Part shown: piece by piece, positions 1-64,000 of the stretch
Numbering within the stretch: the stretch's first letter is position 1
Layout of the letters: every line of letters begins with the position of its first letter
From: Oncomelania hupensis
Taxonomy: Eukaryota > Mollusca > Gastropoda > Littorinimorpha > Pomatiopsidae
NCBI GenBank assembly: GCA_036898135.1
Contig: CM072511.1
Location: forward strand, 156,796,521-156,860,520
DNA: 64,000 nt
Reading direction: 5' to 3'
The notes under the pieces: generated by a model
What the model was told of the DNA's origin: nothing
What the model saw: the letters and a program-made list of their open reading frames with translations, nothing else
Databases searched by the model: none
Translations under genes and position numbers: made by a program

Positions 1-719
1 CCCCCTCCTTCCCCCCCCCCCTCTCCTCCTCCCCCTCCAATTTTGTTCCTCAGATTTTTGCTAATCTGTGCGAGATCAATTCTAAACAACCCCAAAATAA
101 TTTTTTTAACTGTCCGTCCGTCTGCCTGTCTGTCTGTCTATCCGCAGTCCCGTCTGATCTGTGCAAAACTAGCAAGTGGCGTAATTTCTCAGAACCTATT
201 TCATCTACTGCAACCAAACTTGGTAGGATGGTGTATACCCTAGAGACCTCAACATTGATTAGTACATGAATGAGTCCACTTCAAGGTCAAGGTCACAGTG
301 TCAGCAAATGTTAGTCAAAAATGACAATTTTTTCACAAAATTTCATTTGTTTTCCTAAGCTATTGATATTGAACCCATGATTCTTTGATGCATGATAGAT
401 GTCAATGAGACATACCTACCATGCAAATTTAGTCAGCCTCGCTTCAAGGTGATTGTCACTGGAGCTGTCAAAAGTCGGTTTATATGGTTACTTTGAAGTG
501 ACCTTGACCCTAAATTATGAGAGTTGTTAATTCCTACTTTGTATTTAGAGATAAGAAGAGATTGATCTTTCATGTTTGTTCCGCTTTTACGTTGATCCAG
601 TAGGCCAATACCCCTTGGGGTCATGAGCAATCTTGCCACTGTAGATTGTTCAAACCTATAAAGGGAACAGTGAAAGCCACAGTTGAAAACCTGTCTTGCC
701 TTTATAGGCAAGACAGATT
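1..719. repeat. Dispersed non-coding repeat remnants
   Basis: No coding exon is visible. The stretch holds a pyrimidine-rich start, a CTGT/CCGT-rich run and a block around 90-300 that recurs in degraded form near 53100-53290 and 54435-54560. Several TCAAGGTCA-type motifs lie between 275 and 300. Confidence 0.4.
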
Positions 720-1312
720 CACTGCGGCAACAGTACCTCCGTTGGAGTGCCGGGGGTTTTCAGTATAAATAGTATCCCCACTTTATGGAAATTTAGTGCT
801 TTAAATTCCCACTGTCGCTGTCTTCCTCATTTACTCTTTCCTATTCCTGCTCTGTCCTTCACTCTGCTATACTATCTTCTTCTTCGCTAGATCAATGACC
901 TACCTTTTTTCTTGAAAACTCTTCCTGGACAAAACTCCTTGTTTGTGTATGGGGTCTGTTGGATCAGCTTGGGAGTGTTGGACGCTTTCTGCCGGGTGGT
1001 CACTAGGGCTTCCTATGATTGTACTATTTAGCACTATAGGCATTTTATATGTATGTGTTTTATTGCTGATTTATAATGATGTTTGTATTCTATTTTGTTT
1101 TTGTAACCGGGGTGTTCGCGTAGTTGAGGTCAACCCTCAGCCGTCCCCCGCGTGGGATGTCTTTATTGTAAAGTGACTGGCCGGTGGAGGGCGTTCAATT
1201 TTCCCACTAGGGTTGTTTCGGCAGATCTTTTATGCGGATCGGGGGTTGTCCGGTCCTGATTTGGCTCGGAAGAGTCCGCTGGACCTAAAGCAACAATAAA
1301 TCAATCAATCAA
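720..1312 (+). repeat. Dispersed repeat X, copy 1
   Basis: A roughly 590-bp unit with a TATAAATAG motif near its start (about 765-773). It ends in a run of AATCAATC, a tail typical of retroposed elements. It recurs inverted at about 1723-2300, split at 36335-36576 plus 37806-38135, and as a 3' fragment at 43474-43522. It carries a short non-conserved open frame and no recognisable protein domain. It may be a SINE-like or promoter-carrying retroposon; I cannot name the family. Confidence 0.6.
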
Positions 1313-1722
1313 GTAGGCCAATGTAATTTTAGGCCTTAAAAAACATCGTACAATGAATGACTCTATATTTTACCCATAGTATGCAAAACATTGGGTTATT
1401 TGATCATATGTGAGCAGCTGAGGTCACGTTAAGGTCAAGGTCATCTCAAGGTAACTGAAGGTCAAGGTCATTCAAATGTCACTGGTTTTTTTCATGGTTG
1501 TTGATATTTTTTTGCATAATACAACTTTTGTTGTAGTCTTTTTGACAGTAGGCCTACATAGGTGTATTCGGAGCCGGAGGTCAAAGCCCTCTGAAGGTCA
1601 AGAGCGTTAAATGGTCAAAATCGGTATTACTTTGCATTTTAATGCCACCGTTTCATTTTGTATCTTCTGGGCAGTCATTTTCATGTTAAATATTACTAGT
1701 TGGTTAGTTATTCACTGCTTAG
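1313..1722. other. Spacer between inverted repeats, with GGTCA motifs
   Basis: No gene seen. It contains clustered AAGGTCAAGGTCA-type motifs around 1430-1490. Confidence 0.3.
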
Positions 1723-2300
1723 AGGGTCCAGCGGACTGCAAAGAGCCGAATAAGGACCACAAAATCAAGACCACAACTTCCCTGAAAAAGGACTCGCCCC
1801 TGATCCGCATAACAGATCTGCCGAAACAACCTTAGTGGTAACACTGAAGGCATTCCACCAGCCGATCACTTTACAATAAAGACATCCCACGCAGGGGACG
1901 CTGAGGCTATACTCTAATTTATCGAACCCCCGTTTACAAAAACAAAATAGAATATAAACATCATTATAAAATATCAACAAAACACATACATATAAAATGC
2001 CTACATTGCCAAATAATAACATCATATGAAGCCCTAGTGAACACCTTGCAGAAAGCAATATTCCCAAGCTGATCCAACAGACCACACACACAAATGAGGA
2101 GTTTTATCCCAGATGAGTTTTCAAGAAAGAAAAGTAGGTGACTGATCTAGCGAAGAAGAAGATAGTATAGTAGATTGATAGAACAGAGTAGGAATGAGAA
2201 AGAACAAAGGAGAAAGACAGCGACAGTGAAAATTTAAAGCACTACATTTTCACAAAGCGATGATACTATTTATACTAAAACCCCCGCACTCCCACGGGGG
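1723..2300 (-). repeat. Dispersed repeat X, copy 2 (inverted)
   Basis: This is the reverse complement of the family at 720-1312, retaining the TATAAATAG motif (rc near 2265-2275) and the GTCCGCTGGA 3' block. With copy 1 it forms an inverted pair separated by about 400 bp. Confidence 0.6.
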
Positions 2301-2361
2301 AAATATTGCTAGTTCCATAAGGAGTATATGAGTCATATGGCCTTTGCCCTTCTAGTTTAAA

Positions 2362-2376
2362 CTACTACTACTACTA

Positions 2377-2423
<47 letters not shown>
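2362..2423. repeat. (ACT)n microsatellite
   Basis: A trinucleotide ACT run just upstream of exon a, interrupted once. Confidence 0.9.
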
Positions 2424-2482
2424 TTAGAATTGGTATTGATAAAAACTGAATGGTTGAGGGACTGAGTGATTGACTGCTGCAG

Positions 2483-48072
<45,590 letters not shown>

Positions 48073-49640
48073 ATTCGATTTGTTGTATGTAGCCGTTGTA
48101 GCAGTTGTATGTAGAGCACGTACGTAAGCTTATGTATGTATGTATGTGCATACGCATGTGTAACCAAGGGGCGTAGCCTTGATTAAGTTTAAAATATTTG
48201 ATCTTTCACTTAGGCTAATCCCTGAGACACTCTACATCTAAAAGCTAACGTGTTAGATATTAGGATAGAAAATATTTGCGATGCCAAGTTTAGTACAGAT
48301 TGGAATGGTGTAAAGATGCAAGGATCAGAGCGTCCAGTTTACTGGATCTTGCTGGTAGGTGATACCTGACTAATGATACTGTGTGCTATCAGGAAGAGTG
48401 AACACTGACGGCAGCATGTCCGGCCCTATCATTTGCCTTTCAGCGTTAAAAGATTAAGCCAGTTAGAAGATTAACAACTACAACGGGTGATAACAAACAC
48501 CTGGCAATTTACAGCATATCTGCTAGTACTGCAGGATATGGAAGGTTTATGTTATTGCAAATGTAAGTTGACAGACTGATAGTCCATACAAACAATGTTG
48601 TTTCTATGTTTGCATTTAGATTCTAATTTTATGTATTCACTTGCATAAACTTGAATATAGAAAGACAATAACGAGGATTAAAAAGGTATGGTCAGCTAAT
48701 AAGGTTATAGAATCTTTTAACCAGTAGTTGATATCCTTTCTGTAGGAATTTACATTTTAATAGGCGCTTGAAGTGTTGTTTTCATTGCTTTGGTATATTG
48801 TCTAATGTAATCATTGTGCATGCTATGATTATGTGTGGAAACAACCCTTTATTATAGTGAATGTATTTGAGTTGGTTCGTATTCTATATTCTCTCTGTAA
48901 CCCTATCATGTATCTCTTTGAGAGAATGGGTTCATGTCCATTCTCGGTATATGTGTGTGATCTTGGGATGGTATGTTTACCGGTCTGTCAGAGCAGATAA
49001 CCGAGGGATTGACGAGCTAAGATAGCATTTGGAAAGTTTTGTTTTAATGTTGTGTCAACTGGGGTTGTAGTGCCAGACCCGATACCGTTACCGGTTCAGG
49101 AGTTCACGAGGTCAGCAGGCAGGGTCAAAGTTGAGTCATAAAATTATATCTCCCTGTTAATGACCAGATCTCTTTGGAAGAGGACGTCAGCACCATGCAG
49201 ATAGTTATGCTTATCTTTTGTTTAAGTGCCTTACAGAAGGGGTCAATTATTTAGTAGAGATCTAAGCTATGACTCTAGTTTAGAGGAGGAGCTTAAAGGG
49301 ACGTTAGGAGTTAGAAGTACCATCACCGATGGGTCTCAAGGTTTGATCGACAGGAAGGAGAAGGGAAGGAGGAGTGTTAGGACCAACAGTAGAGTTTTTG
49401 GAACCGAACTGCCCCTGGGATGAGGAGAATAAGAACGGGTGCAGGTAAAGGATTCGTGAGAGATAGAAAGAGGCAGAGATAGAAAGATGGACGAGACTAG
49501 AACGGTCCCGAGAGAAGATGTGTAGTTCAGTTAGAATTAGTTAAAACGGGGAAATATACTATAGGGAAGAAGGAGCTAGAGTAAGACAATGTCGTAGTCA
49601 GAATATAGTGAGTTTGTGAACTGTAGAAGAGTTAAAGATA
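48073..49640. other. Region downstream of copy 1
   Basis: The 3' UTR of copy 1 should begin here, with TATG repeats at 48130-48150. I see no clear AATAAA near the stop and no further coding exon. The rest is unassigned and could include retroelement sequence I cannot name. Confidence 0.3.
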
Positions 49641-51408
49641 TTACTTATATAGCCTAGAAAAAATTCGAACACTCCAGCATGACACAATATTACCCAATCA
49701 AAATAAAACTCGTCACCGGAACTATGCACTGTCTTACGTCATAGAACTTTCTTTAAATTGGGAGAGTCGCTTAGCTATTATGAGACCTATCTGGAAGCTT
49801 CGGTCGATAATAAACAAATAATTACAAAAAATTCTCAACAATATCGAACGATGAAAATAATCAACACTTATACAAAGCTTCTTTTAGCTACAGCGCAAGA
49901 TCAAAATGAAATGTAAATACACGCTATCATTGCATGCTTTGCAAAACAAAATGATTGGATCTATCGTGCGTGTCTCAATCGCAACAGGCTTCAAACGATG
50001 TCAGCTCCAAATTCATAGCGAATGTGTTCCAAAACGAAGTCACAAAACTGGTCTGACATCTGCAACCCAACAATTTTAAGCGGATCAGCTCGCTTCAAAG
50101 TTATCTTGCGCGTTCATTGTTTGAAATACACGCTATTGGAAATAAGTTTGTCTAAAGTTGTGATTGGTCGTTACTGGGTGTTGGGACGATCATTTGTTGA
50201 TATCGCTAGAGTAGTCCGCCCTTCACTAGGCCTAATTAGCGTGTATTATTATGCGACCATTATTATGCGACCAGCGAGAGTGTGCAAGTCAGTTGACAAG
50301 AGCTGTGGTGTCTAAATTTGGACCAGTTTTGTGGAACAAATTCGCAGGGAATTTGGAGCTGAATTCATTTGAAGTGATACGAATGTGTTGCTATGAATGT
50401 TTGAGATTCGTCTGCACCCTTCCTTTGAGTTTGAAGGGGGACAGAACATGTAGGAAAGGCGATTTTTGGAGGTCAGGCGCTCAAACGGACAGTAAAATAT
50501 TAATTTTTTTTACATTTCTGTGCAAAAATTCATCAAATTTAACTGGCTTTGAACCAAACGAAAGACTTTTATGCTCTCTTTGTGCCCACTGCGGCCTCTT
50601 AATAATAATTTATTTGTCGTCGTGACGATGCAATGACAATGTGTACCGAACGAGGAAGTGACGTCAATATCGCCTCGTTTCCATATTGCGCATTCCTTCG
50701 TAATCTTCACAAGGTCTCTATTGTTTCCTAAATTCACCATCGCATAATTGCAAACCGTCTTGTGGCCGTATCTCTCTCAATAACGTCCCTATCTGTAGCC
50801 TGTGGTGCAAACATTCCATTTTTATAACGCCCTTGTTGTGCTATAAATTAGACGGGCATGTACATTGGCATAAGTCTCCTATATGCGTCAAGTGTCCGGA
50901 GAGGTTAATCTACTTAACCAACCAATTGGCATTTAACGGTACAACGACACATCAGTGTACATTGAAATATGATGTACAGTCTCAGGGCATCACATCATCA
51001 TAGTCGTTAATGGTAGAAACTTTGTCGCTATACATGTATGGTATATAATATTGTAATAATGTAATATTCTAAGACATAAGAAGAAATAACATAAGATATA
51101 AGAAATGTTATTTGTCCAAAGGATTACATTGGAAAAATTATTATTCCCTGTAGCATACAATGCGTATTTCGGTTAAAATAGTTGCCTATAAGTTATAAGG
51201 TCCACTGCAGAAGTACTAAATAGGCTTTTACGCCTTTCTTTTATTTTTGTACCACGCCTCACAAATCAAAAACTGTGATTCCAGTTTGTGTTAAGGTTTG
51301 TAACCTACTTTGGCGGGTTGATGTTGCGCATGCGTGCTAGGAAAGTTGACCTCGCCGATGACCTTTATGTGTTCCGATTAACTCCCTTTTTATAGTAATG
51401 TGGATTTT
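49641..51408. other. Intergenic sequence between the two STRA6-like genes
   Basis: No coding exon recognised. A CTCCTATATGCGTCAAGTGTCCGGAG block near 50876 resembles one inside the fold-back centre (about 23550), pointing to a dispersed repeat. Confidence 0.3.
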
Positions 51409-51421
51409 GTTTAGACAGATG

Positions 51422-51719
51422 GTAAAAGGTAAAGGTAAAGGTAGTCCCATAGCCTTGTGGCCGTAGGGGAGCGTGATGTTGGAGATCACACTTATCTTGG
51501 GCCAGCGTAATGAGGGTGATGCCCAACTCTCTCCCTCGCTGCTTTACCTTCCCCACCCTCAAGAGAGTAGGTACTCAATCACAGCTGAGTCAACTGGGGG
51601 CGTTGTTGTTTGTCGCTTCACACCTTAGCGGTCACCCATCCAAGTGCTAACCGCACCGGACGGTGCTTCACTTTCGACACAGTAGCGAGTGCTCCAACCA
51701 CTGCACTATCCGACACCCC
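51422..51719 (-). mobile_element. SINE with 5S-rRNA-like internal promoter box and 13-bp target duplication
   Basis: It is flanked by perfect GTTTAGACAGATG copies (51409-51421 and 51720-51732). On the minus strand it begins GGGTGTCGGATAGTGCAG, contains GGTTAGCACTTGGATGGGTG (a match to the 5S internal control region style) and ends in a (CTTTAC)n tail. Confidence 0.75.
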
Positions 51720-52008
51720 GTTTAGACAGATGAGAAAGAAGAAACCTCAATGTGTTGGTTTATAATATTATGGCAGGGAAAACAAACAAAAAATTATCCG
51801 CCGCCCCCCCCCCCCCCCCCCCTCAAAAAAAAAAAAACACTCCTCAAGTTAAAAATTTTCATTCAGTAAATTGATGAAATCCCTGGACATTTCAGGAAAT
51901 TCATTAATTCATTTTACATAACTAGAAAATGTTAGTACATTTAGGAAATCCCCGAGTGAAACAGTACTTTTACGAATTTACCAAAATTGTCAGTGCTACA
52001 GAATTGTC

Positions 52009-52364
52009 AGTGCTACAGAAAATTTCTGGGCATTTCCTATACCCAGCACATCATTTCCTATACCCAGCACCAGAATACCACAGGGTGAGAAACGGTGGTA
52101 GAGCTTTCAGTTTCTTCTCCGTTCAGACCTGGAACTCGCCACCTCGGTCCGTCCGTCACAGTCCTTCACTAGCGTCTTTTAAAACGAACTTGAAGACGCA
52201 TCTTTTTAGAGAGGCCTTTTCTTAGGCGCCATGAGTGAGTGTTAGTTATTTTTGGTGTTGAGATGTATATGTGGTTGCGTGTTATTGACCAATGTACGCA
52301 TGTTGTGTTTACATTTGTTTGTGTAAAGCGCTTTGTGATTTTGGAAAGCGCTGTATAAATTGCC

Positions 52365-52436
<72 letters not shown>

Positions 52437-52757
52437 CACCAACAACGAAGTCCGACAGACCATCATACAAGCCATTGGACAACATGAAATGCTCACAGTG
52501 GTGAAGAAACTCCGATGGTATGGCCATGTCACCAGAGGAGCATCAGGTCTTGCAAAATCCACCCTGCAAGGCACAGTGCAAGGAGGCAGAAAAAGAGGGA
52601 GACAGAAAAAGAGGTGGGAGGACAACATTCGAGAATGGACAGGCTTGACACTGAACGAATCCATGAGGGTTGCTGAGAACACAGAAAGATGGAGTACGCT
52701 GGTTAAACGATCATCTGTGACCTTTGAGTTACGGGATAGGATAGGATAGGATAGGAT
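52009..52757 (+). pseudogene. RTE 3' fragment split by a CR1-like 3' end
   Basis: RTE sequence (TTCTGGGCATTTCCTATACC) runs to about 52052 and resumes at 52437 (CCAACAACGAAGTCCGACAG) through to a GGATA tail. In between (about 52053-52436) is the 3' end of a CR1/L2-like LINE. It encodes GGRAFSFFSVQTWNSPP and FKTNLKTHLFREAF, then an AAAGCGCT tail block and an (ATT)n run. Confidence 0.7.
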
Positions 52758-53264
52758 AAATTTACTGTAACATACATGCGCGCATATGTTTAAGGCGGCA
52801 ACGTGCGGCTCAATATGAGTATAATATTTTCACAATTTCAAAAAGTCGCGTCAAGTAACGCCAGGAGAAAGAACAAATATATCTTTTCTGTTTCTTTTAT
52901 TTAATATTATTATTTTTTATTACTTTTTTTTTCTTGGGGGGTGGTGGTGGTGGTGGAACGAAGGAGGGGGAGGGGGCTAGATCCGCCCCTGGTTTAAGGT
53001 CAAGGTCACTTCAAAGTATACATATGAAACCACTTTGGACAGCTCCAGTGACCTTGACCTTGGAGCGCGGCTGACCAAATTTCCATTGCAAGTGTTTCTC
53101 ACTGATATTTAACATGCATCAAATAACGTATTGAAAAAAAGCGAAATTTTGTCCAAAACTGTGACTTTTTACCAGCATTCGCCGACCCTGTGACCGTGAT
53201 TTTGAAGTGAAGTTATTCACTGATAATTTTCGAGGTATCATGGGAATACACACTTCTACCAAGT
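52758..53264. other. Non-coding, GGT-rich and GGTCA-motif repeat remnants
   Basis: A T-rich/GGTGGT tract (52905-52975) and TCAAGGTCA-type motifs (52995-53060) resemble the repeat at the window start. Confidence 0.35.
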
Positions 53265-54015
53265 TTGGTTGCGATAGATGAATTAGCCCCTTCCTACTTG
53301 ACCAAGAACATTCACTTCTACAAGCCATCTAGAAATCTTGGTTCTTCCTCTGACACCCTCATGCTACAAATACCCCGCCACAAATTCTCCTCCGCAGGCT
53401 GTCGATCCTTCTCAGTGTTTGGTCTTTCAACTTGGCACTCTCTTCCTCTCTCTCAAGTCAAGTCAAGTCAAGCCAATGCATTCTTTATTTCTCGGAAAGA
53501 AAAATGTGGATTGTCGCTTTGCAAGACAAGACAGGATTTCATAGTGGCAATAAACACAGTGACAGCAAAGGAATAGTAACATAACATTGAGGAAAAATAA
53601 ACCCACACACACCCACACACCAACAAACACCCAATTACGTTCTACGTACATGGCCACTTTCAAGTCCAACTTGAAAACTCATCTCTTCCTTAAAATTGTC
53701 TGATATCGTCTCCCATCTCCATCATCATTCCTTATTTTCTGATTCAGACCACCGCCGTCACACCGCACGCACCCAACCCCCCCCCCCCCCCTCCCAACAC
53801 ACACACCTTAGCTGCTTCTCCTCCTCATCCCTCCCTCGTCTTTTATAGTTTACTTGTAAATATTATTTTTCATATTTGTATTGTGTCTTTGTCTAATTTA
53901 TTAGTGTCTTTTTTTATCACTTCTTTTCGTATGTGTTTTGATGTTAAAGTTAAGTATAAATGCGTGAGTACTGCGCTTTGAACTGATGTCATTAGAAAAA
54001 AGCGCTATGTAAGTA
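53265..54015 (+). pseudogene. CR1/L2-like LINE 3' fragment with internal insertion
   Basis: Encodes FYKPSRNLGSSSDTLML and CRSFSVFGLSTWHSLP. It is then interrupted (about 53450-53644) by AGTCAAGTCA-headed DNA and resumes as FKSNLKTHLFL. The 3' end has the GCGCTTTGAA / AAAGCGCTATGTAAGT tail block before an ATT microsatellite. Confidence 0.65.
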
Positions 54016-54235
54016 CCCCTATTATTGTTGTTATTATTATTGTTGTTGTTGTTATTATTATTATTATTACTATCATTATTATTATCATTATTATCATTAC
54101 TATTATTATTATCATTACTATTATTATTATTATTATTACTATTATTATCATCATCATCATCATCATCATCATTTATCAGTACAACGTATGTTAATCTGAT
54201 GAATAAAATTTGATACAACAACATCATCATCATCA

Positions 54236-54290
<55 letters not shown>

Positions 54291-54308
54291 TATCATTATT
54301 ATTAATAC

Positions 54309-54401
<93 letters not shown>

Positions 54402-54425
54402 CATTAATATTATTATTATTATTAA
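54016..54425. repeat. (ATT)n/(GTT)n/(ATC)n microsatellite
   Basis: About 400 bp of ATT-dominated trinucleotide repeat with an internal 45-bp unique stretch near 54180-54225. Confidence 0.95.
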
Positions 54426-54762
54426 GAAATAGGTTCTGAGAAATTATGCCACTTGTAAGTTTTGCACAGACGGACGGCGGACGGACAGATAGACGGACGG
54501 ATAAACAAAAAATTGTTTTTAGACTATTTCAGACTCATCTCGCACAGATTTGCAACATTCTGGAAAACAACAGTTTGGTGTGAATACATAGACCTGCATG
54601 TGAATCAAAACTCCATAACACAAAAAGCGCAACGAAAAACATCTTGAAATTAAAAATTTCATAAATAAATATAAACAAATTAAATTAAATTAAATTAAAA
54701 ACAACCAATAACAACTTTAAAAATTTAAATTGATAAAATACATAAAAATGAACAGAAATAAA

Positions 54763-62999
<8,237 letters not shown>

Positions 63000-63029
63000 C
63001 TGACACATCAAGAACATTATAGCTACTTT

Positions 63030-63215
63030 CATCATCCTCATCATCCTCATCCTCATCATCATCATCATCATTACCAGCAGCTGGAGCATCAATATCATCT
63101 TTATATGCAGCAGCAGAAGCGGCAAAAGCATCACCATCATCATTATTTACATAGTCTTTCGTTCATTCTCATCATTATCTTCATCATCTTCGTCGTCGTC
63201 GTCGTCTTTTACTTT
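63030..63215. repeat. ATC/CTT-rich simple repeats upstream of exon b'
   Basis: ATC and GTC runs on both sides of a short unique block. In transcription sense they are GAT repeats before exon b', as in copy 1. Confidence 0.8.
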
Positions 63216-63481
63216 GCCTCTCTGGAAATAAGAACGAGCCAAATGTCAGTCGGAGCGTCTGTCGGTCCGTTTCACGCTATATCTCAAGAACTACTAGATA
63301 TTTTTGTTAAAACTTCATAGGAACTTTACAAGGGTTAGTGACTTGCTTTCAAGAGTAAACGTATTTGCTGTAAGTCACAGAATGATGCTTGTGAAACAAT
63401 AAGTAAATGATCCTTGTGGGTAATGAAATAATGTACAATAATAACTGCAAAAAATAGTTTGTATTAAGATCAGATGTATGT

Positions 63482-63999
63482 CAGGGATGTCGTTTGGGTC
63501 GGATCTTCGGCTTTTAGCCGAAATTTTTATAAAAAAAGCCGATAAACTGTCCGTCATGTCGGCTCGCCGAGCCGAAGTTTTCACGGGTGAATCGGCTCGG
63601 TTTTGTCCATTTTTGCGATATTCCTGTGCTGTACGCTTGCAGTTTAGGTGAGGATTCGATAATTACTAAGGTTAAACCCAGAAACTCTGACAGTATTGTG
63701 GTCTGTCAAGGGACAGTCTAAACTTTTTATTGTTTTTGTGTGTCTAAAATTTAAGAAAATAAAATTTCTTTTCAATGTTCTTATTCTACTCTTAAAATCA
63801 TGTTTTATTACAAAGATATGCATCCACAGAACACCTTTAATATACGGAGATGGAGGGTGCACGTTAACGTAGTGAATCTAGTCAAATAATTTGTGAGACT
63901 GCTTTGGAAGAGAGAGCCGAAACTTTCTGTAAAAAGCCGAAAGTTTCACGGCTGTTTCGGCCAAATCGCCGAAGAAAAAATTTCCTAGCAACATCCCTG
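63482..63999. mobile_element. hAT-like MITE
   Basis: Terminal inverted repeats CAGGGATGT and ACATCCCTG bound 518 bp with subterminal palindromes (TTCGGCTTTTAGCCGAA; CGGCTCGCCGAGCCG). The CAGGG start is typical of hAT-type ends. The right target duplication falls outside the window, so it cannot be checked. No transposase frame. Confidence 0.65.
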
Positions 64000-64000
64000 T

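Overview
The window is eukaryotic, intron-rich and dense in repeats. The STRA6-type gene, the RTE, CR1-like, BEL/Pao and Gypsy retroelements, the tRNA- and 5S-like SINEs, and the heavy GAT/CA/CT microsatellite and minisatellite load suggest a lophotrochozoan, most likely a gastropod mollusc. The organism is an inference from element types, not something read directly.

The host gene content I can support is two STRA6-like multi-pass membrane receptor genes (retinol-uptake receptor family), arranged tail to tail. Copy 1 is on the + strand: ten in-phase exons from 2483 to a stop at 48072, with its 5' part before the window. Copy 2 is on the - strand: nine in-phase exons from 62999 down to a stop at 54763, with its 5' part beyond 64000. 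All intron phases agree between the copies. The stops lie about 6.7 kb apart across a stretch of SINE, LINE fragments and unassigned DNA.

Intron 1 of copy 1 (2607-22712) is a Russian doll. A Ty3/Gypsy-class element (2726-22219, minus orientation) sits in a GAT microsatellite. Its left LTR is split by a BEL/Pao-like element that carries only gag (2947-10628) and by a TIR element (11170-15766). That TIR element itself contains a full-length but frameshifted RTE retrotransposon (11891-15237). The Gypsy element has integrase before RNase H and has lost the RT core.

Other introns hold a 3.8 kb fold-back palindrome (26838-30656), a second TIR element with an RTE-like insert (31919-36225), a possible solo LTR (36577-37805), a 1.9 kb pyrimidine-strand minisatellite (41400-43345) and many private minisatellites. 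One of these is built from the intron's own splice-acceptor motif (39270-40328). Copy 2's introns hold further minisatellites (55272-55610, 56685-57185, 57435-58215), RTE/CR1-like fragments and, at the right edge, a hAT-like MITE.

No bacterial operon, CRISPR array or rRNA gene is present. Most long open frames outside the exons and retroelements are artefacts of repeats whose unit length is a multiple of three.
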